Positions 31,062 through 39,859 of a stretch of 42,691 nt of DNA are shown here, piece after piece. The notes beneath the pieces are model-generated. The model did no database searches. It was not told where the DNA came from and worked only from the letters and a program-made list of their open reading frames with translations. The position numbers and the translations under genes were made by a program. Origin of the DNA: Oscillospiraceae bacterium (GTDB lineage: Bacteria; Bacillota; Clostridia; Oscillospirales; Oscillospiraceae); NCBI GenBank assembly GCA_021771635.1, contig JAETOQ010000016.1, positions 1-42,691 of the forward strand. The letters run 5' to 3'. The number at the start of each line of letters is the position of its first letter. Position 1 is the stretch's first letter.

Positions 31062-32663
31062 TCACGCCTCCCACTTCTCCAGCAGCTGCCGCAGCTGGTC
31101 GGCGAACCGGGCCAGAGACTTGTTGTCCCGTCCCTTGCTGCGCTTGATGGACGCCATGAGCATCTCGCCCACGGCCACCAGCCGCTCGTAGGCCGAGCTG
31201 GTCCTGGCGCCGCCGACGGCTTTGGCCTTCCGCTCCGGCAGATAGCCCGGGGCCAGCTGCCGGTTTTCCGCCAGGTCGTAGACCTCCGTATACTGGGGCG
31301 CGTGGGCCTCAAAGCCCATGTTGTTCAGCGTCTGGGCGAAGAAGGGCGCCACCTCCCGGTCACCGTGGACCACGAACACGTGCTCCGGCTTGGGGTTCTG
31401 GAAATCGGAGATCCAGCCCAGCAGGTGATCCCGGTCCGCGTGGGAGGAAAGTCCCTTGAAATTCACGATTCTGGCTTGGACGGCGATCTCCTCGCCGAAG
31501 AGCTTGACGCTCTCGGTGCCCTCCAGCAGGCTGCGGCCCAGGGTGCCCTCCCCCTGATAGCCCACGAACACCACTGTGCACTCCGGGCGCCAGAGGTTGT
31601 GCTTCAGATGGTGGCGGATGCGGCCCGCGTCGCACATGCCGGAGGCGGAGATGATGACCTTGGGCGTCCGGTCCTCGTTCAGCAGCTTGGACTCCTCGCT
31701 GGTCTCCGTCATCCGCAGGTTGGTGAAGTTGAACATATGGGTGCCGTCCTTCACCAGCTTCATGGCGTCATCGTCCAGATAGCCCCGGAGGTCGCCGGTA
31801 AAGATGGTGGTGGCCCGCTTCGCCAGAGGCGAGTCGATATACACCGGGAAATCCGGGTTGGACTTCACCAGGCGGGCGTCCTTGATCTCCCGGATGAAGT
31901 ACAGCAGCTCCTGCGTGCGGCCCACGGCGAAGGAGGGGATGATAACATTGCCGCCCTTGGCCATGGTCTCGTCGATGATCCGGGCCAGGTCGTCGGTATA
32001 GCTCCAAACCTCGGTGTGGTTGCGGTCGCCGTAGGTGGACTCCATCACCACATAGTCCGCGCCCCGGAAGTGAACGGGGTCCCGGATGATGGGCTGCTTG
32101 ACATTGCCCAGGTCGCCGGAGAAGACGATGCGCTTTTTCACATCCCCCTCCGTCAGCTCCATGGCGATGCAGGAGGAGCCCAGCAGGTGGCCCGCGTCCA
32201 CGAACTCCACCTCCACGCCCGGGCACAGGTCCACGATTTCCCCGTATTCGCAGGTGGTCATGAACTCCTTCACCCGCAGGGCGTCCTCCAGGGTGTAGAG
32301 CGGCTCCACATGGGGTGCGCCGGAGCGCTCGCCCTTGCGGTTTTTCCACTCTGCGTCGGACTCCTGGATGTGGGCGGAGTCCTGGAGCATGATATCCAGC
32401 AGCTCCGCCGTCAGCCGGGTGGTGAGGATGCGGCCCTGGAAGCCCTGCTTGACCAGCATGGGGATGCGGCCGGAGTGGTCGATGTGGGCGTGGGTCACCA
32501 GCACATAGTCGATGGTGTTGGCCGCGAAGGGGAACTCGGCGTTGGAGACCTCGTCCCGTCCCTGCTGCAGGCCGCAGTCCACCAGGATGCGCTTTCCGTT
32601 CACTTCCAAACAGTGGCAGCTGCCGGTCACACATTGGTCGGCACCAAAAAAGCTGAGCTTCAT
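31062..32663 (-). CDS. Beta-CASP metallo-beta-lactamase-fold RNase-like protein
   Basis: 533 aa. MBL motif 2 is THAHIDHSG (H58, H60, D62, H63). The beta-CASP insertion follows, with GDLGN (motif 4) and SFAVGRTQELLYFI, and the RMM-type C-terminal part carries SGMCDAGRIRHHL, GLSSHADRDHLLGWI and VFVVHGDREVA. This is the YpsA/MBL-RNase (KH-less aCPSF-like) group, probably acting on RNA. The ATG at 32663 follows AAGGAGGA; a longer open frame extends upstream to 32987, but it lacks family similarity and crosses the promoter. Residues after about 470 (KAKAVGGARTSSAYERL) form a lineage-specific helical tail. Confidence 0.9.
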   Translation of the reverse strand: MKLSFFGADQCVTGSCHCLEVNGKRILVDCGLQQGRDEVSNAEFPFAANTIDYVLVTHAHIDHSGRIPMLVKQGFQGRILTTRLTAELLDIMLQDSAHIQESDAEWKNRKGERSGAPHVEPLYTLEDALRVKEFMTTCEYGEIVDLCPGVEVEFVDAGHLLGSSCIAMELTEGDVKKRIVFSGDLGNVKQPIIRDPVHFRGADYVVMESTYGDRNHTEVWSYTDDLARIIDETMAKGGNVIIPSFAVGRTQELLYFIREIKDARLVKSNPDFPVYIDSPLAKRATTIFTGDLRGYLDDDAMKLVKDGTHMFNFTNLRMTETSEESKLLNEDRTPKVIISASGMCDAGRIRHHLKHNLWRPECTVVFVGYQGEGTLGRSLLEGTESVKLFGEEIAVQARIVNFKGLSSHADRDHLLGWISDFQNPKPEHVFVVHGDREVAPFFAQTLNNMGFEAHAPQYTEVYDLAENRQLAPGYLPERKAKAVGGARTSSAYERLVAVGEMLMASIKRSKGRDNKSLARFADQLRQLLEKWEA

Positions 32664-32697
32664 AAGGGTCCTCCTTATCTGAATTTGATCTGCTGCC

Positions 32698-32726
32698 ATT
32701 GTAACACATCCCCGCCCAAAGCACAA
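32698..32726 (-). promoter_or_regulatory. Promoter of the MBL gene
   Basis: Minus strand: TTGTGC, 17 bp, TACAAT, with a leader of about 30 nt. Confidence 0.65.
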
Positions 32727-32789
32727 TCGGCGTTTTGGGGGAAATGTCTGTTTTTGCCGGTCTGTCTCCCTTTTGTAACCGCTGTGTTC

Positions 32790-32818
32790 TTGTTTTCCGT
32801 GCCGAATTCCTCTATGCT
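32790..32818 (+). promoter_or_regulatory. Promoter of the tandem HgdB-like genes
   Basis: TTGTTT, 17 bp, TATGCT, about 23 bp before the ATG at 32842. The -35 is weak, so confidence is moderate. Confidence 0.5.
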
Positions 32819-32841
32819 TATGGCAAAGAGAGGTGAGCGCC

Positions 32842-34035
32842 ATGGCCCCGAGGACTCTGCTGGTCCCGTCCCTTCTGGATGACTGGTTTCCCCTGCTGCA
32901 ATACGCCTTTGCCTCCGACGCCTGGGAGCCGGTGCTTTTGGAGGAGTCCCAGGGCCTGGCCGGCCTGGGTCTGCGATATTTCCACAACGAGCTGTGCTAT
33001 CCGGTCTTTCTGGTGGCAGGCCAGGTGCTGTCGGCGCTGATGTCCGGAAAATACGACACCGCCCGCTGTGGCGTGCTGTTCGGTCAGGCCGGAGACGAGT
33101 GCCGCGGCTCCTGCGGCATCCGGCTGATGCGCAAGGCTCTGGACCGCGCCGGGTATCCGGACGTGGCCCTGCTGAGTCTGAACGTCCGGGGCATCGACCA
33201 GGACAGCGGTCTGCCCATCACGGCCCTGATGGTCCGCCGTGCCCTGGCCGGAGCCGTGTGGGGGGACACGCTTGCCATCCTCCGGGACCAGACGCGGCCC
33301 TGCGAGACCGTCCCCGGCACAGCGGAGGCTCTTTGGCGCCGGTGGATGGAAGCTCTGGGAGAGGACCTGCGGTCCGGTCAACGCCTGTCCCGTACCGCCA
33401 TCCTGGCCCGGTGCCGGGAGATGGCGGCGGACTTCCGGGCGGTGGAGCAGACCTCCCGGCCCGTCCAAAAGGTGGCCGTGGTGGGCGAGATCTACACCAA
33501 ATACTGCCGCCTGGGCAATTGGGATCTGCGGGATTATCTGGCGGCGGAGCACTGTCAAATCGGCGTGGGCGGCGTCACCTGGTACGCCCTCTACTACATG
33601 GACACCCACACCCTGAAAGGCTCCGCCGTCCAGCGGGCCTTTTACCGGGCGGTCCGACGGTATACCGCCGGCGTCCAGCAAGACATGCTGAACATCCTCC
33701 ACGGCGCGGGCTTTATCACGCTGCCGCCCTTCGGAGAGCTGAAGCGTCAGGCGGAGGGCTTTGCTCCCCTGAATGTCACCGTGGCGGACGGCTGGCTCAT
33801 CACCGCCGAGGCGGCGGCCTGGGCCAGGCTGGGCTATCGGAAGATCCTGTGCGTCCAGCCCTTCGCCTGCCTGCCGGGGCATATTTTCGGCAAGGGCCAG
33901 TACGCCGCCCTCCAGCGGAAGCTGCCTCACGCCCGCCTGGTCAGCGTGGATTACGACGCCAGCACCGGCGAGGGCACGGTCCAGAGCCGTGTCCGGATGC
34001 TGCTGGACGAGGAGCTGGAGGAGGTGCCGTCATGA
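32842..34035 (+). CDS. HgdB-like (2-hydroxyacyl-CoA dehydratase D-component family) protein, copy 1
   Basis: 397 aa, cytoplasmic. Probable [4Fe-4S] ligands are C52 (ELCYP), C87 and C91 (AGDECRGSC) and the Cys in FACLPGHIFGKGQ near residue 350. These match the C-terminal domain of the large CoA-dehydratase-activase-related proteins (DUF2229/HGD-D group), where the same CLPxH-GKG signature occurs (recollection). KYCRLGNWDL is a further shared block. The protein is stand-alone: no BadF/HgdC ATPase domain is fused or encoded in the window. The substrate cannot be predicted. GAGGTGAGC precedes ATG 32842, and the stop overlaps the start of copy 2 (ATGA). Confidence 0.82.
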   Translation: MAPRTLLVPSLLDDWFPLLQYAFASDAWEPVLLEESQGLAGLGLRYFHNELCYPVFLVAGQVLSALMSGKYDTARCGVLFGQAGDECRGSCGIRLMRKALDRAGYPDVALLSLNVRGIDQDSGLPITALMVRRALAGAVWGDTLAILRDQTRPCETVPGTAEALWRRWMEALGEDLRSGQRLSRTAILARCREMAADFRAVEQTSRPVQKVAVVGEIYTKYCRLGNWDLRDYLAAEHCQIGVGGVTWYALYYMDTHTLKGSAVQRAFYRAVRRYTAGVQQDMLNILHGAGFITLPPFGELKRQAEGFAPLNVTVADGWLITAEAAAWARLGYRKILCVQPFACLPGHIFGKGQYAALQRKLPHARLVSVDYDASTGEGTVQSRVRMLLDEELEEVPS

Positions 34036-35219
34036 CCGCCGGGACGCCCCGCACCCTGCTGATCCCCGCCCTGTTCGACGCCCACTGGCCCCTGCTGCGC
34101 TGGGCCTTTGCATCGGAGCGCTGGCACGCGGTGGTGCTGGACAGCGGCGAGGGGGCGGAGGCCCTGGGCCTGCGTCACATGCACAACGACCTGTGCTATC
34201 CCTTTGTCCTCATCAGCGGGCAGGTCCTGGCCGCCCTGCGGTCCGGGCGGTATGCCCCGGAGCGCACGGCTGTGCTGATCTCCCAGGCGGGGGACGCCTG
34301 CCGGGGGTCCTGTCTCATCCGGCTGCTGCGTCCGGTGCTGGACCGGGAGGGCTTTCCCCAGGTGCCGCTGCTCAGCCTGAATGTACGGGGCATCGAGCGG
34401 GACGCCGCCCTGCCTGTCACCCCCGCCATGGTCCGCCGGGCCGCGGCCGCCGTCCTCTGGGGAGATGCTCTCCTGCTGGCCCGGAACCAGGTGCGCCCTT
34501 ACGAGGCCCATCCCGGCGAGACGGACGCCCTCTGGCATCGCTGGACGGACCGGCTCTCCGCCGATCTGCAGGCGGACCAGAGGCTGGACTCCCGGTCCGT
34601 CCTCCGCCGGTGCCGGGAGCTCGCCGCGGATTTCCGCGCCGTTCCCACTATGGAGCGGCGGGTGCAGAAGATCGCTGTGGTGGGGGATATCTACACCAAA
34701 TACTGCCGTCTGGGCAACTGGGATCTGGAGACCTACCTGGCGGAACACCGCTGTGAGATGGCGGTCAACGGTCTCAGTTGGTACGTTCTCTATTACCTAG
34801 ACACCCATCTGGACGGAAATTCCCGCCTGTTCCAGCTGGGCGGCAGGGCGGCCATGGACTGGTTCGCCGCCCTGCAGGCGCGGATGATCCGCATTCTCCG
34901 GGGATCTGATTTTACGGTCCCGCCACCCTACCGGGAGATGAAAGCCCTGGCAGAGGGCCTCACCCCCGTCTCCTGCGCCGTGGGCAGCGGCTGGCTGCTG
35001 GCGGCGGAGACCGCCGCCTGGGTCCGGGCGGGCTACCGCAAGGTACTGGGCGTTCTGCCCTTCGGATGTCTGCCCGGGCATATCTATGGCCGGGGCCAGT
35101 TCTCCCTGCTCCAGCGCAGGCTTCCCGGCAGCCTCATCACCGGGGTGGAGTACGATGCCTCCCTCCGGGACGGTACGGTGGAAAGCCGCATTCGGATGCT
35201 GCTGGATACGGAACTATAA
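34032..35219 (+). CDS. HgdB-like (2-hydroxyacyl-CoA dehydratase D-component family) protein, copy 2
   Basis: 395 aa. Clear paralogue of the preceding gene across its whole length; shared blocks are CYP (C55), AGDACRGSC (C90, C94), LSLNVRGIE, KYCRLGNWDLETYL and FGCLPGHIYGRGQFS, and the overall identity looks close to one half. It starts at ATG 34032 inside the ATGA overlap with copy 1, so the two are translationally coupled and may form a heterodimer like the alpha/beta dehydratase subunits (inference). It is followed at once by an intrinsic terminator. Confidence 0.82.
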   Translation: MTAGTPRTLLIPALFDAHWPLLRWAFASERWHAVVLDSGEGAEALGLRHMHNDLCYPFVLISGQVLAALRSGRYAPERTAVLISQAGDACRGSCLIRLLRPVLDREGFPQVPLLSLNVRGIERDAALPVTPAMVRRAAAAVLWGDALLLARNQVRPYEAHPGETDALWHRWTDRLSADLQADQRLDSRSVLRRCRELAADFRAVPTMERRVQKIAVVGDIYTKYCRLGNWDLETYLAEHRCEMAVNGLSWYVLYYLDTHLDGNSRLFQLGGRAAMDWFAALQARMIRILRGSDFTVPPPYREMKALAEGLTPVSCAVGSGWLLAAETAAWVRAGYRKVLGVLPFGCLPGHIYGRGQFSLLQRRLPGSLITGVEYDASLRDGTVESRIRMLLDTEL

Positions 35220-35227
35220 ACAACAAG

Positions 35228-35258
35228 AAGGACGCCGCCGGCGTCCTTCAGTCTTTTT
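35228..35258 (+). terminator. Terminator of the HgdB-like pair
   Basis: AAGGACGCC, loop GCC, GGCGTCCTT, then CAGTCTTTTT. It overlaps the 3' end of the convergent XRE gene. Confidence 0.85.
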
Positions 35259-35487
35259 CATATGTCACGATATCTTCCACATTGCATCCCAGCACGTAGC
35301 ACAACCTTGCCAGGATGTCCGCGTCGATGCGCTCCACGCTTCCTTTGCACCATTTGTCAATGACCTCAAAGCGGGTCCCCGCGGCTGTCGCCACCTGGTT
35401 GCGGTTCAGTCCCAGTTCCTCCATGCGTTCCCGCAGACGGAGATTAATGTGTCCATAGTCCCGCGCGGACAGTATTTTACGCTCCAT
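35248..35487 (-). CDS. XRE-family (YozG/HTH_26-type) repressor, 79 aa
   Basis: Cro/CI-like HTH: INLRLRERMEELGLNRNQVATAAGTRFEVIDKWCKGSVERIDADILARLCYVLGCNVEDIVTY, the short YozG-like form. ATG 35487 follows GGTGGAG. It is divergent from the 60-aa gene; the intervening region has two palindromes that each contain a -10 hexamer, so it very probably represses both directions. It resembles the first XRE gene in arrangement but belongs to a different HTH subgroup. Confidence 0.9.
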   Translation of the reverse strand: MERKILSARDYGHINLRLRERMEELGLNRNQVATAAGTRFEVIDKWCKGSVERIDADILARLCYVLGCNVEDIVTYEKD

Positions 35488-35510
35488 CTACTCCACCGCC
35501 TTTCAATTCT

Positions 35511-35572
35511 ATACTATTTACATAGTAACCATTTGACAATTAGCTTATTTATAGTTACTATTTATATAGTAA
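35511..35572. promoter_or_regulatory. Divergent switch 2: mirror-image promoters with twin operators
   Basis: Minus promoter: TTGTCA (35534-35539), 17 bp, TAGTAT (35511-35516). Plus promoter: TTGACA (35533-35538), 17 bp, TACTAT (35556-35561). The two -35 hexamers overlap back to back. Palindromes TACTAT-N4-ATAGTA at 35512-35527 and 35556-35571 (the second extends to 35555-35572) each cover one -10, with centres 44 bp apart. Confidence 0.9.
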
Positions 35573-35588
35573 TTTTGGGAGGTGCTAC

Positions 35589-35771
35589 ATGGAGGTCACT
35601 CGGTCCGATTTTTACCAGCAGGAATTTTCCGCTCTGATGCGAGCGGTCTGCGGAGCCATCGACGCCCTGGACCGGCAGGAGCTGGAACGCGCCAGGACGA
35701 TCCTGGCAAACGCCTGGGATGACGCGGTGGCGTTATCCTACCAAACCTTTATCGCGGAGGCCGACCAGTGA
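35589..35771 (+). CDS. Small helical hypothetical protein, 60 aa (switch 2 partner)
   Basis: ATG 35589 follows GGGAGGTG. Predicted all-helical: FYQQEFSALMRAVCGAIDAL, then DRQELERARTILANAWDDAVALSYQTFIAEADQ. No TM segment, signal peptide or catalytic motif. It stands opposite an XRE repressor, like the 82-aa protein of switch 1, but the two small proteins do not share obvious sequence. The stop lies in the loop of the terminator at 35761-35789. Antitoxin, effector or phage-derived regulator are all possible; none is supported by a motif. Confidence 0.75.
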   Translation: MEVTRSDFYQQEFSALMRAVCGAIDALDRQELERARTILANAWDDAVALSYQTFIAEADQ

Positions 35772-35789
35772 GGTCGGTCTTTTTCTTTT
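35761..35789 (+). terminator. Terminator of the 60-aa gene
   Basis: CCGACC, loop AGTGA (containing the TGA stop), GGTCGG, then TCTTTTTCTTTT. Confidence 0.8.
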
Positions 35790-35827
35790 CCGGATTGTAA
35801 ACTTTTTTGGTAAAGTCCGGATTTTCT

Positions 35828-35856
35828 TTGCATTTCGGCGCTATTTGTGGTATGCT
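35828..35856 (+). promoter_or_regulatory. Promoter of secA
   Basis: TTGCAT, 17 bp, TATGCT, giving a leader of about 80 nt to the ATG at 35945. Confidence 0.65.
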
Positions 35857-35944
35857 ATCATGGCTTTATTATGGATACTCTATTTTTATATAATTCCCCT
35901 TTCTCTACAATGAAAGCAGGATCGGAAAGGATGTTTTATAGATC

Positions 35945-38695
35945 ATGGGTCTGATGAAAAAACTGTTTGGCGATTACAGCTCCCGGGAGCTGAAATCCAT
36001 CTATCCCATCGTGGACAGGATCGAGGCCATGGCCGACGAGTACAAGGCCATGACCGACGCCCAGCTCCAGGCCAAGACAGCGGAGTTCAAGGAGCGTCTC
36101 CAAAACGGCGAGACGCTGGACGATATCCTGCCGGAGGCCTTCGCCACCGTGCGGGAGGCCGCCGACCGTGTGCTGGGCATGCGCCCCTACCGGGTGCAGC
36201 TGGTGGGCGGCATCGTGCTGCACCAGGGCCGCATCGCCGAGATGAAGACCGGCGAGGGCAAGACGCTGGTTGCCACCCTCCCCGCCTATTTGAACGCCCT
36301 GACGGGCCGCGGCGTCCACATTGTCACCGTCAACGACTACCTTGCCAAGCGTGACTCCGAGTGGATGGGCAAGGTCCACCGCTTCCTGGGGCTGAAGGTG
36401 GGCCTGATCGTCCACGGCCTGAACGCCCAGCAGCGCCAGGCCGCCTACGCCGCCGACATCACCTACGGCACCAACAACGAGATGGGCTTCGACTACCTGC
36501 GGGACAATATGTGCATCTACTCCTCCGAGCTGGTGCAGCGGGGCCACGCCTTTGCCATCGTGGACGAGGTGGACTCCATCCTCATCGACGAGGCCCGCAC
36601 CCCCCTCATCATCTCCGGCCAGGGGGAAAAATCCACCCAGCTCTATGACATGGCGGAGATGTTCGTCTCCCGCCTGAAGAAGCAGGTGGTGGTGGAGATG
36701 GACAACAAGGAGGAAGAGGACACCAGCATCGACGCCGACTACGTGGTGGACGAAAAGGCCAAAACCGCCACCCTCACCGCCAGGGGCATCGCCAAGGCGG
36801 AGGAGTTTTTCCATGTGGAGAACCTGTCCGATCCCTCCAACGCCACGCTGAACCACCACATCAACCAGGCCATCAAGGCCCACGGCACCATGAAGCGGGA
36901 CATCGACTACGTGGTGAAGGACGGCGAGGTCATCATCGTGGACGAGTTCACCGGCCGTCTCATGTTCGGCCGCCGGTACTCCAACGGCCTGCACCAGGCC
37001 ATCGAGGCCAAGGAGCACGTCAGCGTCAACAGCGAGAACAAGACCCTGGCTACCATCACCTTCCAGAATTACTTCCGCCTGTACGACAAGCTGTCCGGCA
37101 TGACCGGCACCGCCATGACCGAGCAGGAGGAGTTCGGCACCATCTACAACCTGGACATTGTGGAGATCCCCACCAACCGCCCCAACCAGCGCGACGACCA
37201 CCACGACGTGGTGTACAAGACCGAGGCGGGCAAGTTCCGGGCCGTCATCCAGCAGGTCAAAGAGTGCCACGAAAAGGGCCAGCCGGTCCTGGTGGGCACC
37301 GTGTCCATTGAGAAGAACGAGCTTTTGAGCAAGCTGCTGGTCCGGGAGGGCATCCAGCACAATCTGCTCAACGCCAAGAACCATGAGAAGGAAGCGGAGA
37401 TCGTGGCCCAGGCGGGCAAGTTCGGCGCCGTCACCGTGGCCACCAACATGGCGGGCCGCGGCACCGATATCATGCTGGGCGGCAACGCCGAATACCTGGC
37501 AAAGGCCGACCTGGTGAAGGCCGGATACTCCGAGGAAGTGATTGTGGACGCCACCGGCTACGCCGACACCGACAATCAGGAGATCCTGGACGCCCGGAAG
37601 CTGTTCGCCGAGAAGATGGCCCAGCACAAGGCGGAGATCGCCCAGGAGGCGGAGAAGGTCCGGGCGGCGGGCGGCCTCTTCATCATTGGCACCGAGCGCC
37701 ATGAGTCCCGCCGCATCGACAACCAGCTCCGCGGCCGTGCCGGCCGTCAGGGCGACCCCGGCGAGACCCGGTTCTATATCTCCCTGGAGGATGACCTGAT
37801 GCGCCTCTTCGGCGGCGACCGCATCACCAACATGATGGAGCGGTTCGATCTGGACGAGGACACGCCCATCGAGAATAAGATGCTGACAAAGGCCATCGAA
37901 AACGCCCAGACCACCGTGGAGTCCCGGAACTTCCAGTCCCGTAAATCCGTGCTGGAATACGACGACGTGATGAACAAGCAGCGGGAGATCATCTACGCCC
38001 AGCGCCGCCAGGTGCTGGACGGCATGGATATCAAGGAGACCGTGCTGAACATGATGCACACCTCCATCGCCAACCACGTCTCCCTGGCCTTTGGTGAAAA
38101 CCAGTCGCTGGACGCCGCCGGCTACCGGGAGATGATGCGGGGCCTGGAGGGCACCTACTTCCTGCCCAGCGCCGTCTGCATCCCCGCCGGTGAGATCCCC
38201 TCCAAGAGCCAGGAGGAGCTGACGGACCTGTTCATCGAGGCCGCTGAAAAGACCTACGAGGCCAAGGAGGCGGAGATCACCGCCCCCATCATGCGGGAGC
38301 TGGAGCGGGTCATCATGCTCCGGGTGGTGGACGAGTATTGGATGGACCACATCGACGCCATGGATGACCTGAAGCAGGGCATCCGTCTCCAGGCGTACGG
38401 CAACAACGATCCCGTGGATGTCTACAAGCGGGAGTCCCTGAATATGTTCGAGGAGATGGTCTCCGCTATCCAGGACGAGACCGTCCGCCGCCTGTACTCC
38501 GTCCGGCTGAAGAAGGACGAGGAGGTCAAGCGGGAGCGGGTAGCCAAGGGCATGGTGGAAAACGTGGGCGGCGACGGCACCGCGCCGAAGAAGCAGCCCG
38601 TCAAGGTCAACAAAATCGGCCGCAATGATCCCTGCCCCTGCGGCAGCGGGTTGAAGTGGAAGAAGTGCACCTGTAAAGAATACCACCAGAATTAA
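35945..38695 (+). CDS. secA: Protein translocase ATPase SecA
   Basis: Motor that drives preproteins through SecYEG; 916 aa. Walker A is MKTGEGKTL (about 101-109), the DEAD-like box is [20 protein letters not shown], and the second NBD contains [25 protein letters not shown]. The preprotein cross-linking domain and helical scaffold are of normal size. The C-terminus ends in a SEC-C zinc motif, [14 protein letters not shown], usually linked to SecB or ribosome contacts. GGAAAGGATG precedes ATG 35945. This appears to be the housekeeping SecA; nothing marks it as an accessory SecA2. Confidence 0.98.
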   Translation: MGLMKKLFGDYSSRELKSIYPIVDRIEAMADEYKAMTDAQLQAKTAEFKERLQNGETLDDILPEAFATVREAADRVLGMRPYRVQLVGGIVLHQGRIAEMKTGEGKTLVATLPAYLNALTGRGVHIVTVNDYLAKRDSEWMGKVHRFLGLKVGLIVHGLNAQQRQAAYAADITYGTNNEMGFDYLRDNMCIYSSELVQRGHAFAIVDEVDSILIDEARTPLIISGQGEKSTQLYDMAEMFVSRLKKQVVVEMDNKEEEDTSIDADYVVDEKAKTATLTARGIAKAEEFFHVENLSDPSNATLNHHINQAIKAHGTMKRDIDYVVKDGEVIIVDEFTGRLMFGRRYSNGLHQAIEAKEHVSVNSENKTLATITFQNYFRLYDKLSGMTGTAMTEQEEFGTIYNLDIVEIPTNRPNQRDDHHDVVYKTEAGKFRAVIQQVKECHEKGQPVLVGTVSIEKNELLSKLLVREGIQHNLLNAKNHEKEAEIVAQAGKFGAVTVATNMAGRGTDIMLGGNAEYLAKADLVKAGYSEEVIVDATGYADTDNQEILDARKLFAEKMAQHKAEIAQEAEKVRAAGGLFIIGTERHESRRIDNQLRGRAGRQGDPGETRFYISLEDDLMRLFGGDRITNMMERFDLDEDTPIENKMLTKAIENAQTTVESRNFQSRKSVLEYDDVMNKQREIIYAQRRQVLDGMDIKETVLNMMHTSIANHVSLAFGENQSLDAAGYREMMRGLEGTYFLPSAVCIPAGEIPSKSQEELTDLFIEAAEKTYEAKEAEITAPIMRELERVIMLRVVDEYWMDHIDAMDDLKQGIRLQAYGNNDPVDVYKRESLNMFEEMVSAIQDETVRRLYSVRLKKDEEVKRERVAKGMVENVGGDGTAPKKQPVKVNKIGRNDPCPCGSGLKWKKCTCKEYHQN

Positions 38696-38740
38696 ACCTT
38701 GCTGCCGCTTCGCGGCAATCCGTCCCAGCAATAGATCCGC

Positions 38741-38768
38741 CCCCTGTTCTCCTGCCGGAGGGCAGGGG
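38741..38768 (+). terminator. Possible terminator after secA
   Basis: CCCCTG-tt-CTCC, loop TGCC, GGAG-gg-CAGGGG, followed by CATATTTCT, so the U tract is poor. A TGCCGC/GCGGCA hairpin precedes it (38703-38717). Confidence 0.4.
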
Positions 38769-38797
38769 CATATTTCTATGAAAGCGAGGATCTGTTT

Positions 38798-39022
38798 ATG
38801 CGCGATGAAAACGACGGCTGCCTGGCACTGCTGCAGGACGCCAAGGAGATCCTGTATGGCATCTTCTGGCTGTTGGCCGGAGGCCTCCTGTGCCTTATCG
38901 GTGCTGTCTTAGGCGGATGGGGCGTCCTGCTGCTGGCGGTGGGCGTGTTCCTCTGCGCCGGCGGCTTTGTGTATGCCCGCCACGGCTATCACCACCATGA
39001 AGTTGTGGAAAAACAAGACTGA
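38798..39022 (+). CDS. Small two-helix membrane protein, 74 aa
   Basis: ATG 38798 follows GCGAGGAT. Two hydrophobic helices joined by a short turn: residues about 18-39 (ILYGIFWLLAGGLLCLIGAVL) and 41-60 (GWGVLLLAVGVFLCAGGFVY), then a His-rich tail (HGYHHHEVVEKQ) that could bind a metal. The family is not recognised. It lies 12 bp upstream of pgeF and is probably co-transcribed with it. Confidence 0.72.
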   Translation: MRDENDGCLALLQDAKEILYGIFWLLAGGLLCLIGAVLGGWGVLLLAVGVFLCAGGFVYARHGYHHHEVVEKQD

Positions 39023-39034
39023 ACGGAGGTCCCT

Positions 39035-39835
39035 ATGCCCTTTGAGACCCATGAAGAAACCGGCCTGCTCTGGCTGACCTCTCCCCTGTTGGCGGGCGTC
39101 CGCCACGGCTTTTCCACCCGGAAAGGCGGCGTGTCCGCGCCGCCCTGGGATTCCCTGAACCTGCGGACAGGCTGCGGTGATGCTCAGGACGCCCTGCGGG
39201 AAAATTACCGCCGCTTTTGCGGCGTGATCGGGGCGGACGAGAAGCGGGCGGTCCTTGCCAAGCAGGTCCATGAGACCACGGTCCGCGTGGTCACCGCCGG
39301 TGACGCCGGAAAGGGACTCTGGCGGGAGCGGGACTACACCGCCGACGCGCTCATCACCCACGAGCCGGACCTCCCCCTGTTCGTCTTTTCCGCCGACTGC
39401 GGCATCCTGCTTCTCCACGACCCGGTGACCGGGGCCGTAGGTGCGGTCCACGCCGGGTGGCGGGGCTGCGCGGGAGGCATTGTTGAAAAAACCGTGGCGG
39501 CCATGGCGGCTGAATACGGTGCAAAGCCGGAAAACATTCTGGCTGCTATCGGCCCCTGCATCGGCCCGTGCTGCTTTGAGACGGACGGGGATGTCCCCGC
39601 CGCCATGCGCGATGCCCTGGGCGTGGATGCGGAGCCCTATTTGGAGCTTCGCGGCGCCAAGTGGCACGTGGACCTGGCGGGGCTGAACCGCCAATGGCTG
39701 CTCCGTGCTGGGCTGACGCCCGACCACATCGACACCTGCGGGCTCTGCACCGCCTGCCGTCCCGGCCTCTTCTGGTCCCACCGGAAGATGGGCGAGGCCC
39801 GGGGCGTTCAGGGTGCTGTGATCGTCCGCACCTGA
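39035..39835 (+). CDS. pgeF: Laccase-domain purine nucleoside phosphorylase (YfiH/PgeF family)
   Basis: 266 aa. The conserved zinc or copper ligands are present: H79 (QVHET), C122 (SADC) and H139 (HAGWRG), together with GFSTRKGGVS near the start and IGPCIGPCCFE. The family was long called polyphenol oxidase or multi-copper domain protein; later work assigns a purine nucleoside phosphorylase/deaminase-type activity, and in E. coli a role in peptidoglycan editing (established knowledge of the family). ATG 39035 follows ACGGAGGT. A downstream gap of 24 bp to the solute-binding lipoprotein suggests one transcript. Confidence 0.93.
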   Translation: MPFETHEETGLLWLTSPLLAGVRHGFSTRKGGVSAPPWDSLNLRTGCGDAQDALRENYRRFCGVIGADEKRAVLAKQVHETTVRVVTAGDAGKGLWRERDYTADALITHEPDLPLFVFSADCGILLLHDPVTGAVGAVHAGWRGCAGGIVEKTVAAMAAEYGAKPENILAAIGPCIGPCCFETDGDVPAAMRDALGVDAEPYLELRGAKWHVDLAGLNRQWLLRAGLTPDHIDTCGLCTACRPGLFWSHRKMGEARGVQGAVIVRT

Positions 39836-39859
39836 TTTCCTCTGCAAAGGAGGCATTCT

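Noticed and set aside
32664..32987. Upstream in-frame extension of the MBL gene
   Set aside because: It lacks family similarity and contains the promoter (32698-32726) and the start of the divergent gene. The ATG at 32663 has a strong RBS.
32994..34031. Apparent N-terminal extension of the second HgdB-like gene that would make a 741-aa fusion
   Set aside because: The frame is merely open through copy 1 and its sequence there is Arg/Gly/Pro-rich junk. The ATG at 34032 in the ATGA overlap matches the start of copy 1.
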